Below the pieces are notes generated by a model. It saw only the letters and a list, made by a program, of their open reading frames with translations. It did no database searches and was not told the DNA's origin. Source: Amycolatopsis nigrescens CSC17Ta-90 (GTDB lineage Bacteria > Actinomycetota > Actinomycetes > Mycobacteriales > Pseudonocardiaceae). From it: 64,000 bases of DNA. The number at the start of each line of letters is the position of its first letter. The stretch's first letter is position 1. The position numbers and the translations under genes were made by a program. This document shows, one piece after another, positions 25,378 through 34,964 of this stretch. The stretch covers positions 434,001 through 498,000 of the forward strand of contig NZ_ARVW01000001.1 of NCBI RefSeq assembly GCF_000384315.1. Direction: 5' to 3'.

Positions 25378-27903
25378 CCGTTGACCTGCGGAAACCCAGA
25401 AGACGGCCTTGCCGACCTGAGCGTAGAGGCCCTTCGGGTGGTTGCGGAACAGGGGTTCGGTACCGAAGAGCACGGTGCGGGCGCCCGCCGCCGCGACACC
25501 GGAGACCACCGAAGCCGAACCGGCCGCCTGCGCCTGCCCGGCCCCGTCGTCGCCGGGCAGCCAGTGCCCGGCCACCAGCGGACCCTGCCGCGCGTAGCTC
25601 TGCTCCGCGGTCACGCCGTCGCCGAGGTCGGTGAACCACAGTGGCGAGTAGACGAACGAATGCGCCGGCGAACCGGACCCGACCGGCCCGGCGCCGCCGG
25701 TCACCGACACGACGCCGTTCGCATCCGACCGGCCCGCCACCGCCCGCACCGGCAGCAGCCCGGCGGCGGCGTTGAACGCGGCCCCGGTCGAACCCCTGGT
25801 GACCACGCCGCCACGGGCGAACAACGCGTCCACCGACTGCTTCGCGGTCGTATTCAAGTCCTTATAGGACAGTCCGGATGAGACGAACAGGGCGTCCGTG
25901 CGGCTCAGGTCGAACCCGTCGTTGAGCACCGCGGTGGACACCGGCCGCACCTCGAAACCCATCTCCCGCAGGGCGGCCAGCTCGTCGGCCGCGACCGCCG
26001 CGGCGAGCACCGGCTTCCGCAGCAACGGCCCGCGCGGCCCGGCCGGGGCAGCGGTGAACCGCACCCCGAGCTGCTCGGCCACCGCCAGCGCCGCGGCCCG
26101 CGCGGCAGCGGGCACCACCACCGAGCCGTCCGGCTGCCGGTGCACCGGCTGTCCCTGGCCCAGCAGGGTGTTCACCGCGAGCACGTCCTTGCCGTCCACC
26201 TGCGCCAGCGCGAGATCCCGCCCCGGCGGAGCGTCCACCCCGCCGGTCGGCGCGGCCACCGTCACCGGGGTGGTCCGCACGCGCGGCGCCTCGGACTTCA
26301 CCACGTCCACCGACGCGCCCCAGAGCAGCCGGTGACTCCAGCCGCTGATGTCGTACATCTGGGGCACCTTCGCGGAAATGTCCTTGCCGTCCTCCAGGAT
26401 CACGTTGGCCAGCCCGCGTTTCGGCTGGTGCAGATCGACCAGATAGGACCCGGCCGGGTAGTTCCGCCCGGCCAGCCGGAAGTCGCGGTCGGCCCGACCG
26501 ACCCGGACGTCGTTGGCCACCAGCTGGTCCACCAGCCTGGCCGCCGCGACCGCGGACCGCTGGGCGGGACCGGCGGGAATCACGTAGGCGCGCGGGAACT
26601 CCGTCGAATAGCGGTCCTCCGGCCCGAAGCCGGGTACGAAACCATCCGGGATCGGCTGCTGCGGCTCCCCCGCCCAGCCGCGCCGGAACTGCTCGATCTG
26701 GTCCGCGATCAGCTCGTCGCGATGCGCCCCGGTGTAGGCGATCCCGGCCAGGATGGTGGCCTCGGAGACGTCCGCGTTCACCCCGGACCGCCGGCGCAGC
26801 TCCTCGACCGGCAGGTTCTCGTACTCACCGCGGTTGACCCGCAGCGGAACCTCGACCGTGTGGCCGACCGCGCCGTGGTAGATCGAGTACATCGGGGTGA
26901 AGATCGGCGGCCAGTCGTCCCATTCGCCGGGCGCGAAGTCGCGGAACGGGATGTCCGCGCGTGCCGACTCGGGATGGCCGAGCTCGCCGATCGCCTTCTC
27001 CATGCCGAGCGCGTTGGCGTAGGCGTGCTTGAGGTAGAGGTCGTACTCGTAGTTCTGCCCGTGCGGCGGGGTGCCCGGCTCGATCAGCGTGGTCCCGGTG
27101 TAGCCGTGCTCGTCCAGCATCACCAACGGCTGCTTGGCGATCACCAGGTCGCGCATCGCCCTGGACTCGGGCTGGGCGGAGATGGTCTGGTCGCGGTTGA
27201 GGTCGAACCCGGCCGCGTTCGCGCGGGTACCGGCGACGCGGCCGTCCGGGTTGTTGGTGACGGTGAAGTAGATCCGGCCGCGTTCGAGCAGCCGCCGGTC
27301 GTCACGGTCGGTGCTGGTGGCGAGCCGCTCGATCACCCGCAGCGTGCCGTCGGTGCCCTCCCACTCGTCGCCGTGGATGTTCGCGTTGATCCACACCGGC
27401 GCCTTGTACTCGCGGGCCAGCCGGCGGTCGCGCTCGGCGGCCTTCGGGTCGTCCTCGATCAGCGAGCGCCAGCGGTCCTGCTGCCGGGTCTCGGCCGCGC
27501 GTTCCGGCGCGGTCAGGGTGACCAGGTAGAGGTCGCGGCCGAGGGTGGACTGGCCGATCACCTCCACCGAAACCCGGTCGCTGCGCGCCTGCAGCTCGTT
27601 CAGCTTCGGCGCGATCGAGTGGTACGGCGCCAGACCGAGCTTGATCGCCTTGTCCGACGGGTCCTCGGGGAACACCCGGAGCTGGGTCTTCCGCGGATAG
27701 CCCTGGTGGCGGTCAGCGCGGTTCTCCCCCGCCGCCGCGGCCATCGCCCGCGGCGGCGGGTCGGTGGCGGCGACCTCGTTGCGTTCCGCCCCGTTGCCGG
27801 GGTCACGATGGCTCCCCTCCGGCGGCTGCGCCGCACTCGCCGGAACCACAATGGCCAGCACCATCAGCACAGCGGCGCACAGACGACCTGCAGCACGTGA
27901 CAC
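25372..27903 (-). CDS. Secreted M14 zinc carboxypeptidase
   Basis: Large exported peptidase of 843 residues. A signal peptide (1-25) is followed by a short propeptide-like stretch and the M14 domain, with zinc ligands His177 and Glu180 in NIHGDEWEGTDG, NNPDGR (substrate-binding Asn/Arg region), FDLNRD and the third His in LDEHGYTG. A long C-terminal extension (about 480-843) contains an IDQ...WGASVDVV segment and a DUF-like alpha/beta domain. It likely trims peptides outside the cell. The GTG start has GGAGG at 9 bases. The stop and last serine are donated by palindrome copy 3. About 70 bases separate it from the transporter genes. Confidence 0.88.
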   Translation of the reverse strand: MSRAAGRLCAAVLMVLAIVVPASAAQPPEGSHRDPGNGAERNEVAATDPPPRAMAAAAGENRADRHQGYPRKTQLRVFPEDPSDKAIKLGLAPYHSIAPKLNELQARSDRVSVEVIGQSTLGRDLYLVTLTAPERAAETRQQDRWRSLIEDDPKAAERDRRLAREYKAPVWINANIHGDEWEGTDGTLRVIERLATSTDRDDRRLLERGRIYFTVTNNPDGRVAGTRANAAGFDLNRDQTISAQPESRAMRDLVIAKQPLVMLDEHGYTGTTLIEPGTPPHGQNYEYDLYLKHAYANALGMEKAIGELGHPESARADIPFRDFAPGEWDDWPPIFTPMYSIYHGAVGHTVEVPLRVNRGEYENLPVEELRRRSGVNADVSEATILAGIAYTGAHRDELIADQIEQFRRGWAGEPQQPIPDGFVPGFGPEDRYSTEFPRAYVIPAGPAQRSAVAAARLVDQLVANDVRVGRADRDFRLAGRNYPAGSYLVDLHQPKRGLANVILEDGKDISAKVPQMYDISGWSHRLLWGASVDVVKSEAPRVRTTPVTVAAPTGGVDAPPGRDLALAQVDGKDVLAVNTLLGQGQPVHRQPDGSVVVPAAARAAALAVAEQLGVRFTAAPAGPRGPLLRKPVLAAAVAADELAALREMGFEVRPVSTAVLNDGFDLSRTDALFVSSGLSYKDLNTTAKQSVDALFARGGVVTRGSTGAAFNAAAGLLPVRAVAGRSDANGVVSVTGGAGPVGSGSPAHSFVYSPLWFTDLGDGVTAEQSYARQGPLVAGHWLPGDDGAGQAQAAGSASVVSGVAAAGARTVLFGTEPLFRNHPKGLYAQVGKAVFWVSAGQRS

Positions 27904-27975
27904 CAGAAACCTCCACCCGCCCAGAAAGTCAGCACAGTCTTTCCCCTGGCTAACGACTTGGCAAGGGGCAGCGGC

Positions 27976-28101
27976 TCAGCCGCCGAAGAGCTGGGTGACC
28001 TTGAGGACGAGCTCGTACACGCCGTAGGCGAAGGGCACGCCGACCCAGAGCCAGGCGAGCACCATCAGCCAGGTACGGCGCTGGGGCCCGGTGTCGTTCA
28101 T
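27976..28101 (-). CDS. Small membrane partner of the OFA transporter
   Basis: Protein of only 41 residues: a basic N-terminus (MNDTGPQRRTW), one or two membrane spans (LMVLAWLWVGVPFAYGVYELV) and a short end. Its ATG overlaps the transporter stop (ATGA), showing translational coupling. Tiny proteins encoded in this position next to OFA-family carriers are known as MFS transporter small subunits. Their role is unproven, possibly stabilising the carrier. Confidence 0.72.
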   Translation of the reverse strand: MNDTGPQRRTWLMVLAWLWVGVPFAYGVYELVLKVTQLFGG

Positions 28102-29456
28102 GCCGCCTTCCTCTCCGAAACCGCCAGCTGCGCCGGTTCGTGGAACCTGGGGTTGACCGGCCGCACCAGCTCGTTGGCTACAAACCCGATCACCAGCAGG
28201 CCGATCATGATGTAGAACGACGTGATGTAGAGGTCCGGCCCCTGCTTGCCCACCGTCTTCTGGCTGTCCGCCACCGCGTTCACGATCAGCGGGCCGAGCA
28301 CGCCCGCGGTGGACCAGGCGGTGAGCAGCCTGCCGTGGATCGCGCCGACCTGGTAGGTGCCGAAAAGGTCCTTCAGGTACGCCGGGACGGTAGCGAAACC
28401 ACCGCCGTAGAAGGACAGGATCACCACCGCGCAGAGCACGAACAGCAGCTTCGACGAGTTCTGCGCGAGCGCGATGACCAGGTACAGCAATGCCCCGACG
28501 CCGAGGTAGAGCCGGTAGATGTTCTTCCGGCCGACCAGGTCCGAAGTGGACGACCAGACGAACCGGCCGAGCATGTTGCACAGCGAGAGCAGTGCGACGA
28601 ACCCCGCCGCGGCGGCGGTGCCCACCGGCGCGCCGGTCTGCTTGAAGAAGTCGCCGATCATCGGCGCGGCCTTCTCCAGGATGCCGATGCCGGCCGTCAC
28701 GTTGAAGCACAGCACCACCCACAGGCACCAGAACTGCGGGGTCTTGATCGCGTTCTTCGCGGACACGTTGGCCGCGGTGATCATCGCGTTGCCGTTGTGC
28801 TCTTTGGGCTTCCAGCCGGCCGGGCGCCAGCCGTCCGCGGGCACCCGGACCAGCAGCACGCCCAGCGACATGAACACCGCGTAGACCAGGCCGTGCACCA
28901 GGAAGGTCGCGGCGATTCCGCCGGTGGTGACCCCGAAGGATTCCAGCATCTGGCTGGACCACGGCGAGGCGATCAGCGCGCCGCCGCCGAAGCCCATGAT
29001 CGCGATCCCGGTGGCCATGCCGGGCCGGTCCGGGAACCACTTGATCAGGGTGGACACCGGCGAGATGTAGCCGATGCCGAGCCCGATGCCGCCGATGAAC
29101 CCGTAGCCGAGCACCACCAGCCAGTACTGCGAGGTGGCCACGCCGAGCGCGGAGACCAGAAACCCGCTGGCGAAACAGGTCATCGAGACGAACATCGCCC
29201 AGCGCGGCCCGTTGCGCTCCACCAGCGTGCCGCCGAACGCGGCGGACAGCCCGAGCATCACGATGCCGAGCTGGAACGGCAACGCGCTCTGCGTGCCGGT
29301 CAGGCCGAGCGTCTTCTCCAGCGGTGGCTTGAACACGCTCCACGCGTAGGCTTGGCCGATCGAGAGGTGCACCGCCAGCGCGGCGGGCGGGATCAGCCAG
29401 CGACTCCAGTTCGCCGGTGCGATGGTGTGCGAGCGGTCCAGGAAGCTGAGGGCCAC
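28098..29456 (-). CDS. OFA-family MFS transporter (oxalate/formate/lactate type)
   Basis: Twelve-helix major facilitator of 452 residues. The N-terminal WLIPPAALAVHLSIGQAYAWSVFKPPLEK is typical of the oxalate/formate antiporter family, with GGTLVERNGPRWAMF as the loop 2-3 motif and IKWFPDRPGMATGIAIMGFGGGALI in helix 5. Substrates in the family are small monocarboxylates or dicarboxylates. It diverges from fdhD across 104 bases and is coupled to a small membrane partner. Formate is therefore a plausible substrate, but no formate dehydrogenase is present in the window. Confidence 0.86.
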   Translation of the reverse strand: MALSFLDRSHTIAPANWSRWLIPPAALAVHLSIGQAYAWSVFKPPLEKTLGLTGTQSALPFQLGIVMLGLSAAFGGTLVERNGPRWAMFVSMTCFASGFLVSALGVATSQYWLVVLGYGFIGGIGLGIGYISPVSTLIKWFPDRPGMATGIAIMGFGGGALIASPWSSQMLESFGVTTGGIAATFLVHGLVYAVFMSLGVLLVRVPADGWRPAGWKPKEHNGNAMITAANVSAKNAIKTPQFWCLWVVLCFNVTAGIGILEKAAPMIGDFFKQTGAPVGTAAAAGFVALLSLCNMLGRFVWSSTSDLVGRKNIYRLYLGVGALLYLVIALAQNSSKLLFVLCAVVILSFYGGGFATVPAYLKDLFGTYQVGAIHGRLLTAWSTAGVLGPLIVNAVADSQKTVGKQGPDLYITSFYIMIGLLVIGFVANELVRPVNPRFHEPAQLAVSERKAA

Positions 29457-29560
29457 GTTGCCTCCGTACGCTGTAGTTGAGCCCGCAATCTAATACTTGA
29501 AAGCGGTCGGCGCACTACCCAACTGTCGACTGTTCAGCTTCGGCAAGAGATGAGGCGGCC

Positions 29561-30382
29561 ATGGGGCGAGTTACGGTCCGGCGACCAGTGCGAATGCTGT
29601 CCGGGAACGGTGAACGCCGCCGGCCGGACGCGCTGGCCGCGGAAGAGCCGATGGAACTGCGCGTCGGCGGCCGGGCACTCGCGGTCACCATGCGCACTCC
29701 CGGCCACGATGTCGAGCTGGCACACGGCTTCCTGTTGTCCGAGGGCGTCATCGGCTCGCGAGAGGACGTCGCCTCGGCGCGCTACTGCAACAGCGTCGAC
29801 GACAGCGGGCGCAACACCTACAACGTGCTCGACGTGGCGTTGTCCGACGGGGTGCCGCCGCCGGAGACCGGAGTGGAGCGCAACTTCTACACCACGTCCT
29901 CCTGCGGGGTGTGCGGCAAGGCCGCTTTGGACGCGGTCAAGCTCCGCACCCGCTACTCCCCTGGCAACTCGCCGTTCGCGGTGCACCGGGACGTGCTCGC
30001 CGGGCTGCCGGACTCACTGCGCGAGCAACAGCGCGTCTTCGCCACCACGGGCGGGCTGCACGCGGCCGGACTGTTCGATTCGGACGGTTCGCTGCTGGTG
30101 GTGCGGGAGGACGTCGGACGGCACAACGCCGTGGACAAGGTGCTCGGCTGGGCCCTGCTCGAAGGACGGATTCCGTTGCTGGACAACGGTTTGCTCGTCT
30201 CCGGCCGGGCGTCCTTCGAGCTGGTGCAGAAGGCCGCGATGGCGGGCCTGCCGATGCTCGCCGCCGTGTCGGCGCCCTCGTCGCTGGCCGCCGAACTGGC
30301 CGCCGAACACGGCATCACCCTGGTCGGCTTCCTGCGCGGCGACTCGATGAACCTCTACACCGCCGACCACCGCGTCAGCTGA
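29561..30382 (+). CDS. fdhD: FdhD sulfurtransferase for formate dehydrogenase
   Basis: Protein of 273 residues, normal length. FdhD passes sulfur from a cysteine desulfurase to the molybdenum cofactor of formate dehydrogenase. The essential cysteine loop is SSCGVCGK (Cys115 and Cys118). [30 protein letters not shown] and [14 protein letters not shown] are conserved family blocks. It is divergent from the OFA transporter, which links it to formate handling. The ATG at 29561 is preceded by a GAGG-like site; a second start 10 codons later is possible. Its stop is 13 bases from the convergent carotenoid oxygenase stop. Confidence 0.95.
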   Translation: MGRVTVRRPVRMLSGNGERRRPDALAAEEPMELRVGGRALAVTMRTPGHDVELAHGFLLSEGVIGSREDVASARYCNSVDDSGRNTYNVLDVALSDGVPPPETGVERNFYTTSSCGVCGKAALDAVKLRTRYSPGNSPFAVHRDVLAGLPDSLREQQRVFATTGGLHAAGLFDSDGSLLVVREDVGRHNAVDKVLGWALLEGRIPLLDNGLLVSGRASFELVQKAAMAGLPMLAAVSAPSSLAAELAAEHGITLVGFLRGDSMNLYTADHRVS

Positions 30383-30395
30383 TCCCTATCTGTCC

Positions 30396-31841
30396 TCACT
30401 CGGTGGGGGACCAGTTGCCGTGGAAGCCGTTGGGGACGCGGTCCGGCAGGTGCACGGCGGCGACGGTCTCCAGCGTCCCGGCGTCGAGCAGGGTCAGGTC
30501 GCTGCGCTGGGTGGCCGGGTCGTAGACCAGGCCCATCAGCACGCCCTCGTCCTCGGCCGCGCCCGGCCCGCTGGGCACGAACACGAACTCGCCGGGCTGC
30601 CGGCCCGCGTCGAAGGACCGCACCGCGGTACTGCCGCCGTGCAGATCGTGCTTGAGCAGCGAGTCGGACGGCCCCGCGCCGTCGACCGCCTGCATCGCGT
30701 AGCCGTACCGGTGCCTGCTGCCGACCAGCCGCTCGTCGATCCGGGGGAACTCCTGCGGCCGGCCGTCCAGCCGCTCTTCGCGAACCTTGCCGGCGTTCAG
30801 GTCCACCGTCCAGCGTTCCAGCGTCGGGTCGCCTTCGTTCGGGCCGCGCAGGTTGGTGTCGAACATCTTCGGGTGCCGCACCACGTCGAGCACCACGGAG
30901 TCGCCGTCGTCGTAGGCGTTCAGCGAGTGGAAGACGTAGCAGGGTTCGACGTCGAACCAGCGCACGTCGGCATTCGTGCCCTCGCGCGGCATGACACCGA
31001 CCCTGGCCGGATAGTCCGGGTCCCACCGATACGGCATCGCACCGTTCGGCCGGCTGCCGCGGGTTATCCTGGCCGAGATCGGATCCGGCACCCGGATCCT
31101 GCCCACGATCGCGGAGAGCACCAGCCTGGCGGGCAGCCGCAGCAGCGCGGGCACCGCATTGGCGACGGCCTGCTCCGGGTCGAAGGTGACCGGCAGGTCG
31201 TAGAACACCACGTACTTCTCGGTCAGGGAGAAGTCGTGCATCATCGGGCTGCCGCTGACCTGGATGTCCACCGTGCGCCTGGCGCGGCCGTCCGTGCCGA
31301 TCACGGAGTACTGCACCTGGTTGCCCCTGGTGAAGGAGTACGAGACGGCGTGCAGCTCGCCGGTGCGCGGGTCCCGTTTCGGGTGCGCGGTGTAGCCGCC
31401 GGAGACGGTGCCGCCGAAGTCGCAGGGGCCGACCGTGTCCAGCTCGTCGGTCAGCTCGTAGTTGGCCACCCCGGCTTCGATCAGCGCCAGGGTCCGGCCG
31501 GCGTGCGTGATCACGTTGGTGTTCGCGCCCACCCCGTCGGAGCCGGCCCGGCCGGCCGACGGGCGCCGGGCCTCGCCCAGCGCGCGGGCCGCCTGTGGCC
31601 CGCGCACCCAGCGGTTCCGGTACCACTCGGCGCGCCCGTCGCGGAGCCGGATGCCGTGCACCATGCCGTCGCCCGTGAACCAGTGGTAGGTCCCCGGGTC
31701 GATCTCGGCGATCGGATTGGGCCCGTTGCGCAGGTACCGGCCGTCCAGGTGCTCGGGAATCCGCCCGGTCACCGCCAGCTCGGTGATCGTCTGCTCCTTC
31801 GGCAGCGGGGCGTAGTTGCCTTCGAGGTACTCGTTGCCCAT
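30396..31841 (-). CDS. Carotenoid cleavage oxygenase
   Basis: Iron(II)-dependent oxygenase of 481 residues that cleaves carotenoids or related stilbenoids. The four His ligands are visible in context: YTAHPKRD, MMHDFSLTEKY, YVFHSLNAYDDGD and NGFHGNWSP near the C-terminus. The N-terminal LDGRYLRNGPNPI and WFTGDGMVHGIRLRDG are characteristic of the family. The ATG at 31839-31841 follows GAGGTGGAG; the 31-codon open stretch upstream contains the operator-like repeats and is excluded. A CrtR-like hydroxylase fusion encoded 7 kb away may act on related pigments. Confidence 0.9.
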   Translation of the reverse strand: MGNEYLEGNYAPLPKEQTITELAVTGRIPEHLDGRYLRNGPNPIAEIDPGTYHWFTGDGMVHGIRLRDGRAEWYRNRWVRGPQAARALGEARRPSAGRAGSDGVGANTNVITHAGRTLALIEAGVANYELTDELDTVGPCDFGGTVSGGYTAHPKRDPRTGELHAVSYSFTRGNQVQYSVIGTDGRARRTVDIQVSGSPMMHDFSLTEKYVVFYDLPVTFDPEQAVANAVPALLRLPARLVLSAIVGRIRVPDPISARITRGSRPNGAMPYRWDPDYPARVGVMPREGTNADVRWFDVEPCYVFHSLNAYDDGDSVVLDVVRHPKMFDTNLRGPNEGDPTLERWTVDLNAGKVREERLDGRPQEFPRIDERLVGSRHRYGYAMQAVDGAGPSDSLLKHDLHGGSTAVRSFDAGRQPGEFVFVPSGPGAAEDEGVLMGLVYDPATQRSDLTLLDAGTLETVAAVHLPDRVPNGFHGNWSPTE

Positions 31842-31860
31842 GTCTCCACCTCTCACGGTC

Positions 31861-31894
31861 ATAACGCCGTTATAGTTCATTTGTAACAGAGTTA
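31861..31894. promoter_or_regulatory. Two tandem inverted repeats upstream of carotenoid oxygenase
   Basis: ATAACGCCGTTAT (31861-31873) and TAACAGAGTTA (31884-31894) are inverted repeats with 3-base centres. Their centres are about 22 bases apart, two helical turns. On the minus strand both read CTATAAC, which also provides -10-like hexamers. They lie 20-53 bases upstream of the ATG, so a dimeric repressor of TetR type could control the gene. No regulator gene is adjacent. Confidence 0.5.
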
Positions 31895-32080
31895 TAGATC
31901 GCTGGCAAGTGCCGCACTGGCCGACTGAGCGCACCCGTCGGGTGACGAACCGTCACCGCCTCCCACCTCGCGAAACGCCGGCGGCCCCGGCCGCGATGAG
32001 AAGTTCGAAAGCCAGTGGAACCGGGGAACGCGGCGAACGCTCGCGCCGTCCGACCGGGGGCCGATGGGGACGGAGGACGG

Positions 32081-33013
32081 GTGCGAGAAGACGGCGATCC
32101 GCCGGTCACGGAGCGTGCCAAGCGGCGGCGGCCGAGCCGACGCTCGGTGCTGATCGCGGGCACCTCCGGACTGGGCATCGCCGCCTTCGCGGCGGGCACC
32201 GCCACCGGCACCCTGCCGTTCACCCCTGCCATCCAGCGAGCGCTGGGCGTGGCCTCCTCCTCGCCCGCCACCGAGCTCGGCGTGACCAGGGTCGAACGGG
32301 TCTATTCCGCAGCCAGGGGCCGTGAGGTCGACCTGGTCACCGTGCTGCCGACCAGGTCTGCGGGCAGCAACCTGCCGATGTCCCTGCTGTTGCACGGCCT
32401 GCACGGCAACGCCCGCAAGGCCTCGCCGACCGGGCTGCTCAGGCAGCTCAGCAGCGACGTGGCCAGGCGCGCCGTGCCGCCGTTCGGCTTCGTCGCGGTC
32501 GACGGCGGCGACCACTACTGGCACCAGAACACCGACGGCGACAACCCGATGGCCATGCTGCTGGAGGAGGTCCCGGTCTGGCTGCGGCAGCGCGGCCTCG
32601 CCGGGCCCGACGGCCTGCCGTTCGCCTGCACCGGCATGTCGATGGGCGGGTTCGGCGCGCTGCTCTACGGCCGCCGCCGCGCCGAACGCCGGCAGCCGCT
32701 GAAGGCGATGGCCCTGCTCGCACCGGCGCTGATCACCTCCTGGCCGGAGATGGCCAAGCGCAAAGCCTTCCGCGACGCCGCCGACTGGGCCTCGCTGGAC
32801 CCGCTGCGCAACCTGGACGCCACCCGCGGTGTGCCGACCGGGGTGTGGTGCGGTACCGAGGACTCGTTCATCGGCGGGGTGCGCAAGTTCATCACCGAGG
32901 CGCGGCCCGTGGTCGCGCACACCGCCCGCGGCAAGCACGGCGACGCGTTCAACCGCACCGTCGTGCCCAGCGTGGTCGGGTTCCTCGGCAAGCAGCTGCC
33001 GAAGACGCCCTAG
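32081..33013 (+). CDS. Tat-exported esterase (Ag85/esterase D-like)
   Basis: Protein of 310 residues. A twin-arginine signal ([12 protein letters not shown], hydrophobic region to about residue 40) leads to an alpha/beta hydrolase with nucleophile Ser187 in GMSMGGFGA and a catalytic His probably in KHGDAFN. The [14 protein letters not shown] stretch gives the oxyanion region. The fold resembles antigen-85/esterase D proteins, which act as acyltransferases or esterases outside the membrane. The GTG at 32081 has GGAGGACGG directly upstream. Its stop codon shares CTAG with the convergent membrane-protein gene. About 240 bases upstream separate it from the oxygenase gene. Confidence 0.85.
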   Translation: MREDGDPPVTERAKRRRPSRRSVLIAGTSGLGIAAFAAGTATGTLPFTPAIQRALGVASSSPATELGVTRVERVYSAARGREVDLVTVLPTRSAGSNLPMSLLLHGLHGNARKASPTGLLRQLSSDVARRAVPPFGFVAVDGGDHYWHQNTDGDNPMAMLLEEVPVWLRQRGLAGPDGLPFACTGMSMGGFGALLYGRRRAERRQPLKAMALLAPALITSWPEMAKRKAFRDAADWASLDPLRNLDATRGVPTGVWCGTEDSFIGGVRKFITEARPVVAHTARGKHGDAFNRTVVPSVVGFLGKQLPKTP

Positions 33014-33390
33014 TCGAGGATCCGGGCGGCCACCGAGACCAGCCAGAAGCCGACGACCGTGGTGCCGAGGAAGACCGCGGACCAGCCGAGCAGCGCGCGG
33101 TGGTCCTGCGTGCCGCGGATCCGCCAGAGCGCGTAGCCCGCCGCGCCGAACAGCGGCAACGGAATCAGCGGCAGCGCGGAGAGCCTGGTGACCACCGCGA
33201 TCAGGCAGGTGGCCACCAGCACGCCGAGCGTGATGACCAGCGCCCGGTGCAGCCGGGGGTGGCCGAGGTAGGTCTTCGTGACGATCAGCCGCGCGAGATC
33301 ACCGATCCCGCGCACCTCGTCCCGGCCGGCACCGGGCTCGTTCCCCGCCCGGTGCCCGCCGCCGGAACCGTTCAGCGGCATGACCGTCAT
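33010..33390 (-). CDS. Small membrane protein of unknown function
   Basis: Protein of 126 residues. A polar, Gly-rich N-terminus (about 45 residues) is followed by three hydrophobic segments (about 50-67, 70-87 and 101-121), the last ending near the C-terminus (SVAARILD). I do not recognise a family. It overlaps the convergent esterase gene by four bases, with stop codons sharing CTAG. It is 50 bases downstream of clpX on the same strand and may be read through from it. Confidence 0.7.
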   Translation of the reverse strand: MTVMPLNGSGGGHRAGNEPGAGRDEVRGIGDLARLIVTKTYLGHPRLHRALVITLGVLVATCLIAVVTRLSALPLIPLPLFGAAGYALWRIRGTQDHRALLGWSAVFLGTTVVGFWLVSVAARILD

Positions 33391-33440
33391 CCCGCCGCCC
33401 GGCCGGCGCTCCTGGCCGTTCTAGAAGATCTCAAACCGGC

Positions 33441-34736
33441 TCAAGCCGACTTCTCGCCGCGCTCGCTGCGCTGGCGGCGCGACGGCTGCCTGGACACGAT
33501 CGTGGGATTCACGTTGTCCCGGACCGTCTGCTCGGTGATCACGACTTTGGCCACGTCGTCGCGGCTCGGGATGTCGTACATCACCGGCTGGAGCACTTCC
33601 TCCATGATGGCGCGCAGACCACGGGCACCGGTTCCGCGCAGCACCGCCTGGTCGGCGATGGCCTCCAGCGCGGCCTTGGTGAACTCCAGCTCCACGTTGT
33701 CCATCTCGAAGAGCTTCTTGTACTGCTTGATCAGCGCGTTCCGCGGCGTGCTGAGGATCTGCACCAGGGACTTCTTGTCCAGGTTCGTCACGCTCGCCAC
33801 CACCGGCAGACGACCGATGAACTCCGGGATCAACCCGAACTTGATCAGGTCCTCCGGCATGGTGCTGGAGAAGATGTCGCTGCTCTCGATCTCGGCCTTG
33901 GTGCGGATCTCCGCGCCGAAACCGAGGCCGCGCTTGCCGACCCGCTCGTTGATGATCCGCTCCAGCCCGGCAAACGCGCCGGCCACGATGAACAGCACGT
34001 TCGTCGTGTCGATCTGGATGAACTCCTGGTGCGGGTGCTTGCGCCCGCCCTGCGGCGGGACCGAGGCGGTGGTGCCCTCGAGGATCTTCAGCAGCGCCTG
34101 CTGCACGCCTTCGCCGGAGACGTCCCTGGTGATGGACGGGTTCTCCGACTTGCGGGCGATCTTGTCGACCTCGTCGATGTAGATGATGCCGGTCTCGGCG
34201 CGCTTGACGTCGTAGTCGGCGGCCTGGATCAGCTTCAGCAGGATGTTCTCCACATCCTCGCCCACGTAGCCCGCCTCGGTCAGCGCGGTCGCGTCCGCGA
34301 TGGCGAACGGCACGTTGAGCAGCTTGGCCAGCGTCTGCGCGAGGTAGGTCTTGCCGCAGCCGGTCGGCCCGAGCATCAGGATGTTGGACTTGCTGACCTC
34401 GACCGGCTCGTCCTTGGAGTCCTTCGGCCCGCTCTTGTCGTCGGCCTGGATGCGCTTGTAGTGGTTGTACACCGCGACGGCCAGGGTGCGCTTGGCATCT
34501 TCCTGGCCGATGATGTACTGCTCGAGGAACTCGTGGATCTCCGAGGGTTTCGGCAGCTCGTCGAGCTTGACGTCACCGGCTTCGGCGAGTTCTTCCTCGA
34601 TGATCTCGTTGCACAGGTCGATGCACTCATCGCAGATGTACACGCCGGGGCCGGCGATGAGCTTCTTCACCTGCTTTTGGCTCTTCCCGCAGAAGGAACA
34701 CTTCAGCAGGTCCCCACCGTCGCCGATCCGTGCCAT
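33441..34736 (-). CDS. clpX: ClpX ATPase subunit of Clp protease
   Basis: Complete ClpX of 431 residues. The N-terminal zinc-binding domain uses Cys13, Cys16, Cys35 and Cys38. The AAA+ module has Walker A GPTGCGKT, Walker [11 protein letters not shown], and the pore loop GYVGEDVEN. ClpX unfolds tagged proteins and feeds them to ClpP1P2. The IGF-type loop that docks onto ClpP is present as the segment [10 protein letters not shown] near the middle. The ATG at 34734-34736 follows GGAGGGG. It lies downstream of clpP2 on the same strand but is separated by 228 bases with a hairpin, so it probably has its own promoter. Confidence 0.97.
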   Translation of the reverse strand: MARIGDGGDLLKCSFCGKSQKQVKKLIAGPGVYICDECIDLCNEIIEEELAEAGDVKLDELPKPSEIHEFLEQYIIGQEDAKRTLAVAVYNHYKRIQADDKSGPKDSKDEPVEVSKSNILMLGPTGCGKTYLAQTLAKLLNVPFAIADATALTEAGYVGEDVENILLKLIQAADYDVKRAETGIIYIDEVDKIARKSENPSITRDVSGEGVQQALLKILEGTTASVPPQGGRKHPHQEFIQIDTTNVLFIVAGAFAGLERIINERVGKRGLGFGAEIRTKAEIESSDIFSSTMPEDLIKFGLIPEFIGRLPVVASVTNLDKKSLVQILSTPRNALIKQYKKLFEMDNVELEFTKAALEAIADQAVLRGTGARGLRAIMEEVLQPVMYDIPSRDDVAKVVITEQTVRDNVNPTIVSRQPSRRQRSERGEKSA

Positions 34737-34911
34737 GACCGTTGACCTGTCCCCTCCGGTGCCTCGGCTGACGCACCTGATGTGTGTACCTGCCCTCGGC
34801 GGACCCCGGTGCCGGAATCCGCGTGAGTTGCCACTGACGGTACCCGCCCGACGCTCCTGACGGGAGGACCATCAGGTTTCGGGCACGCCCGAGCGACCTT
34901 AGACCAGGAGA

Positions 34912-34951
34912 CCGGTGCGTGTCTGGAGGATGACCCTCCGACACGCACCGG
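34912..34951 (-). terminator. Hairpin downstream of clpP2
   Basis: CCGGTGCGTGTC-TGGAGG and CCTCC-GACACGCACCGG form a long stem with a one-base bulge and a 5-base loop, 13 bases after the clpP2 stop. It probably limits read-through from clpP1P2 into clpX. No T-run follows. The rest of the 228-base gap shows nothing recognisable. Confidence 0.6.
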
Positions 34952-34964
34952 CCTGCCCGGCGAT

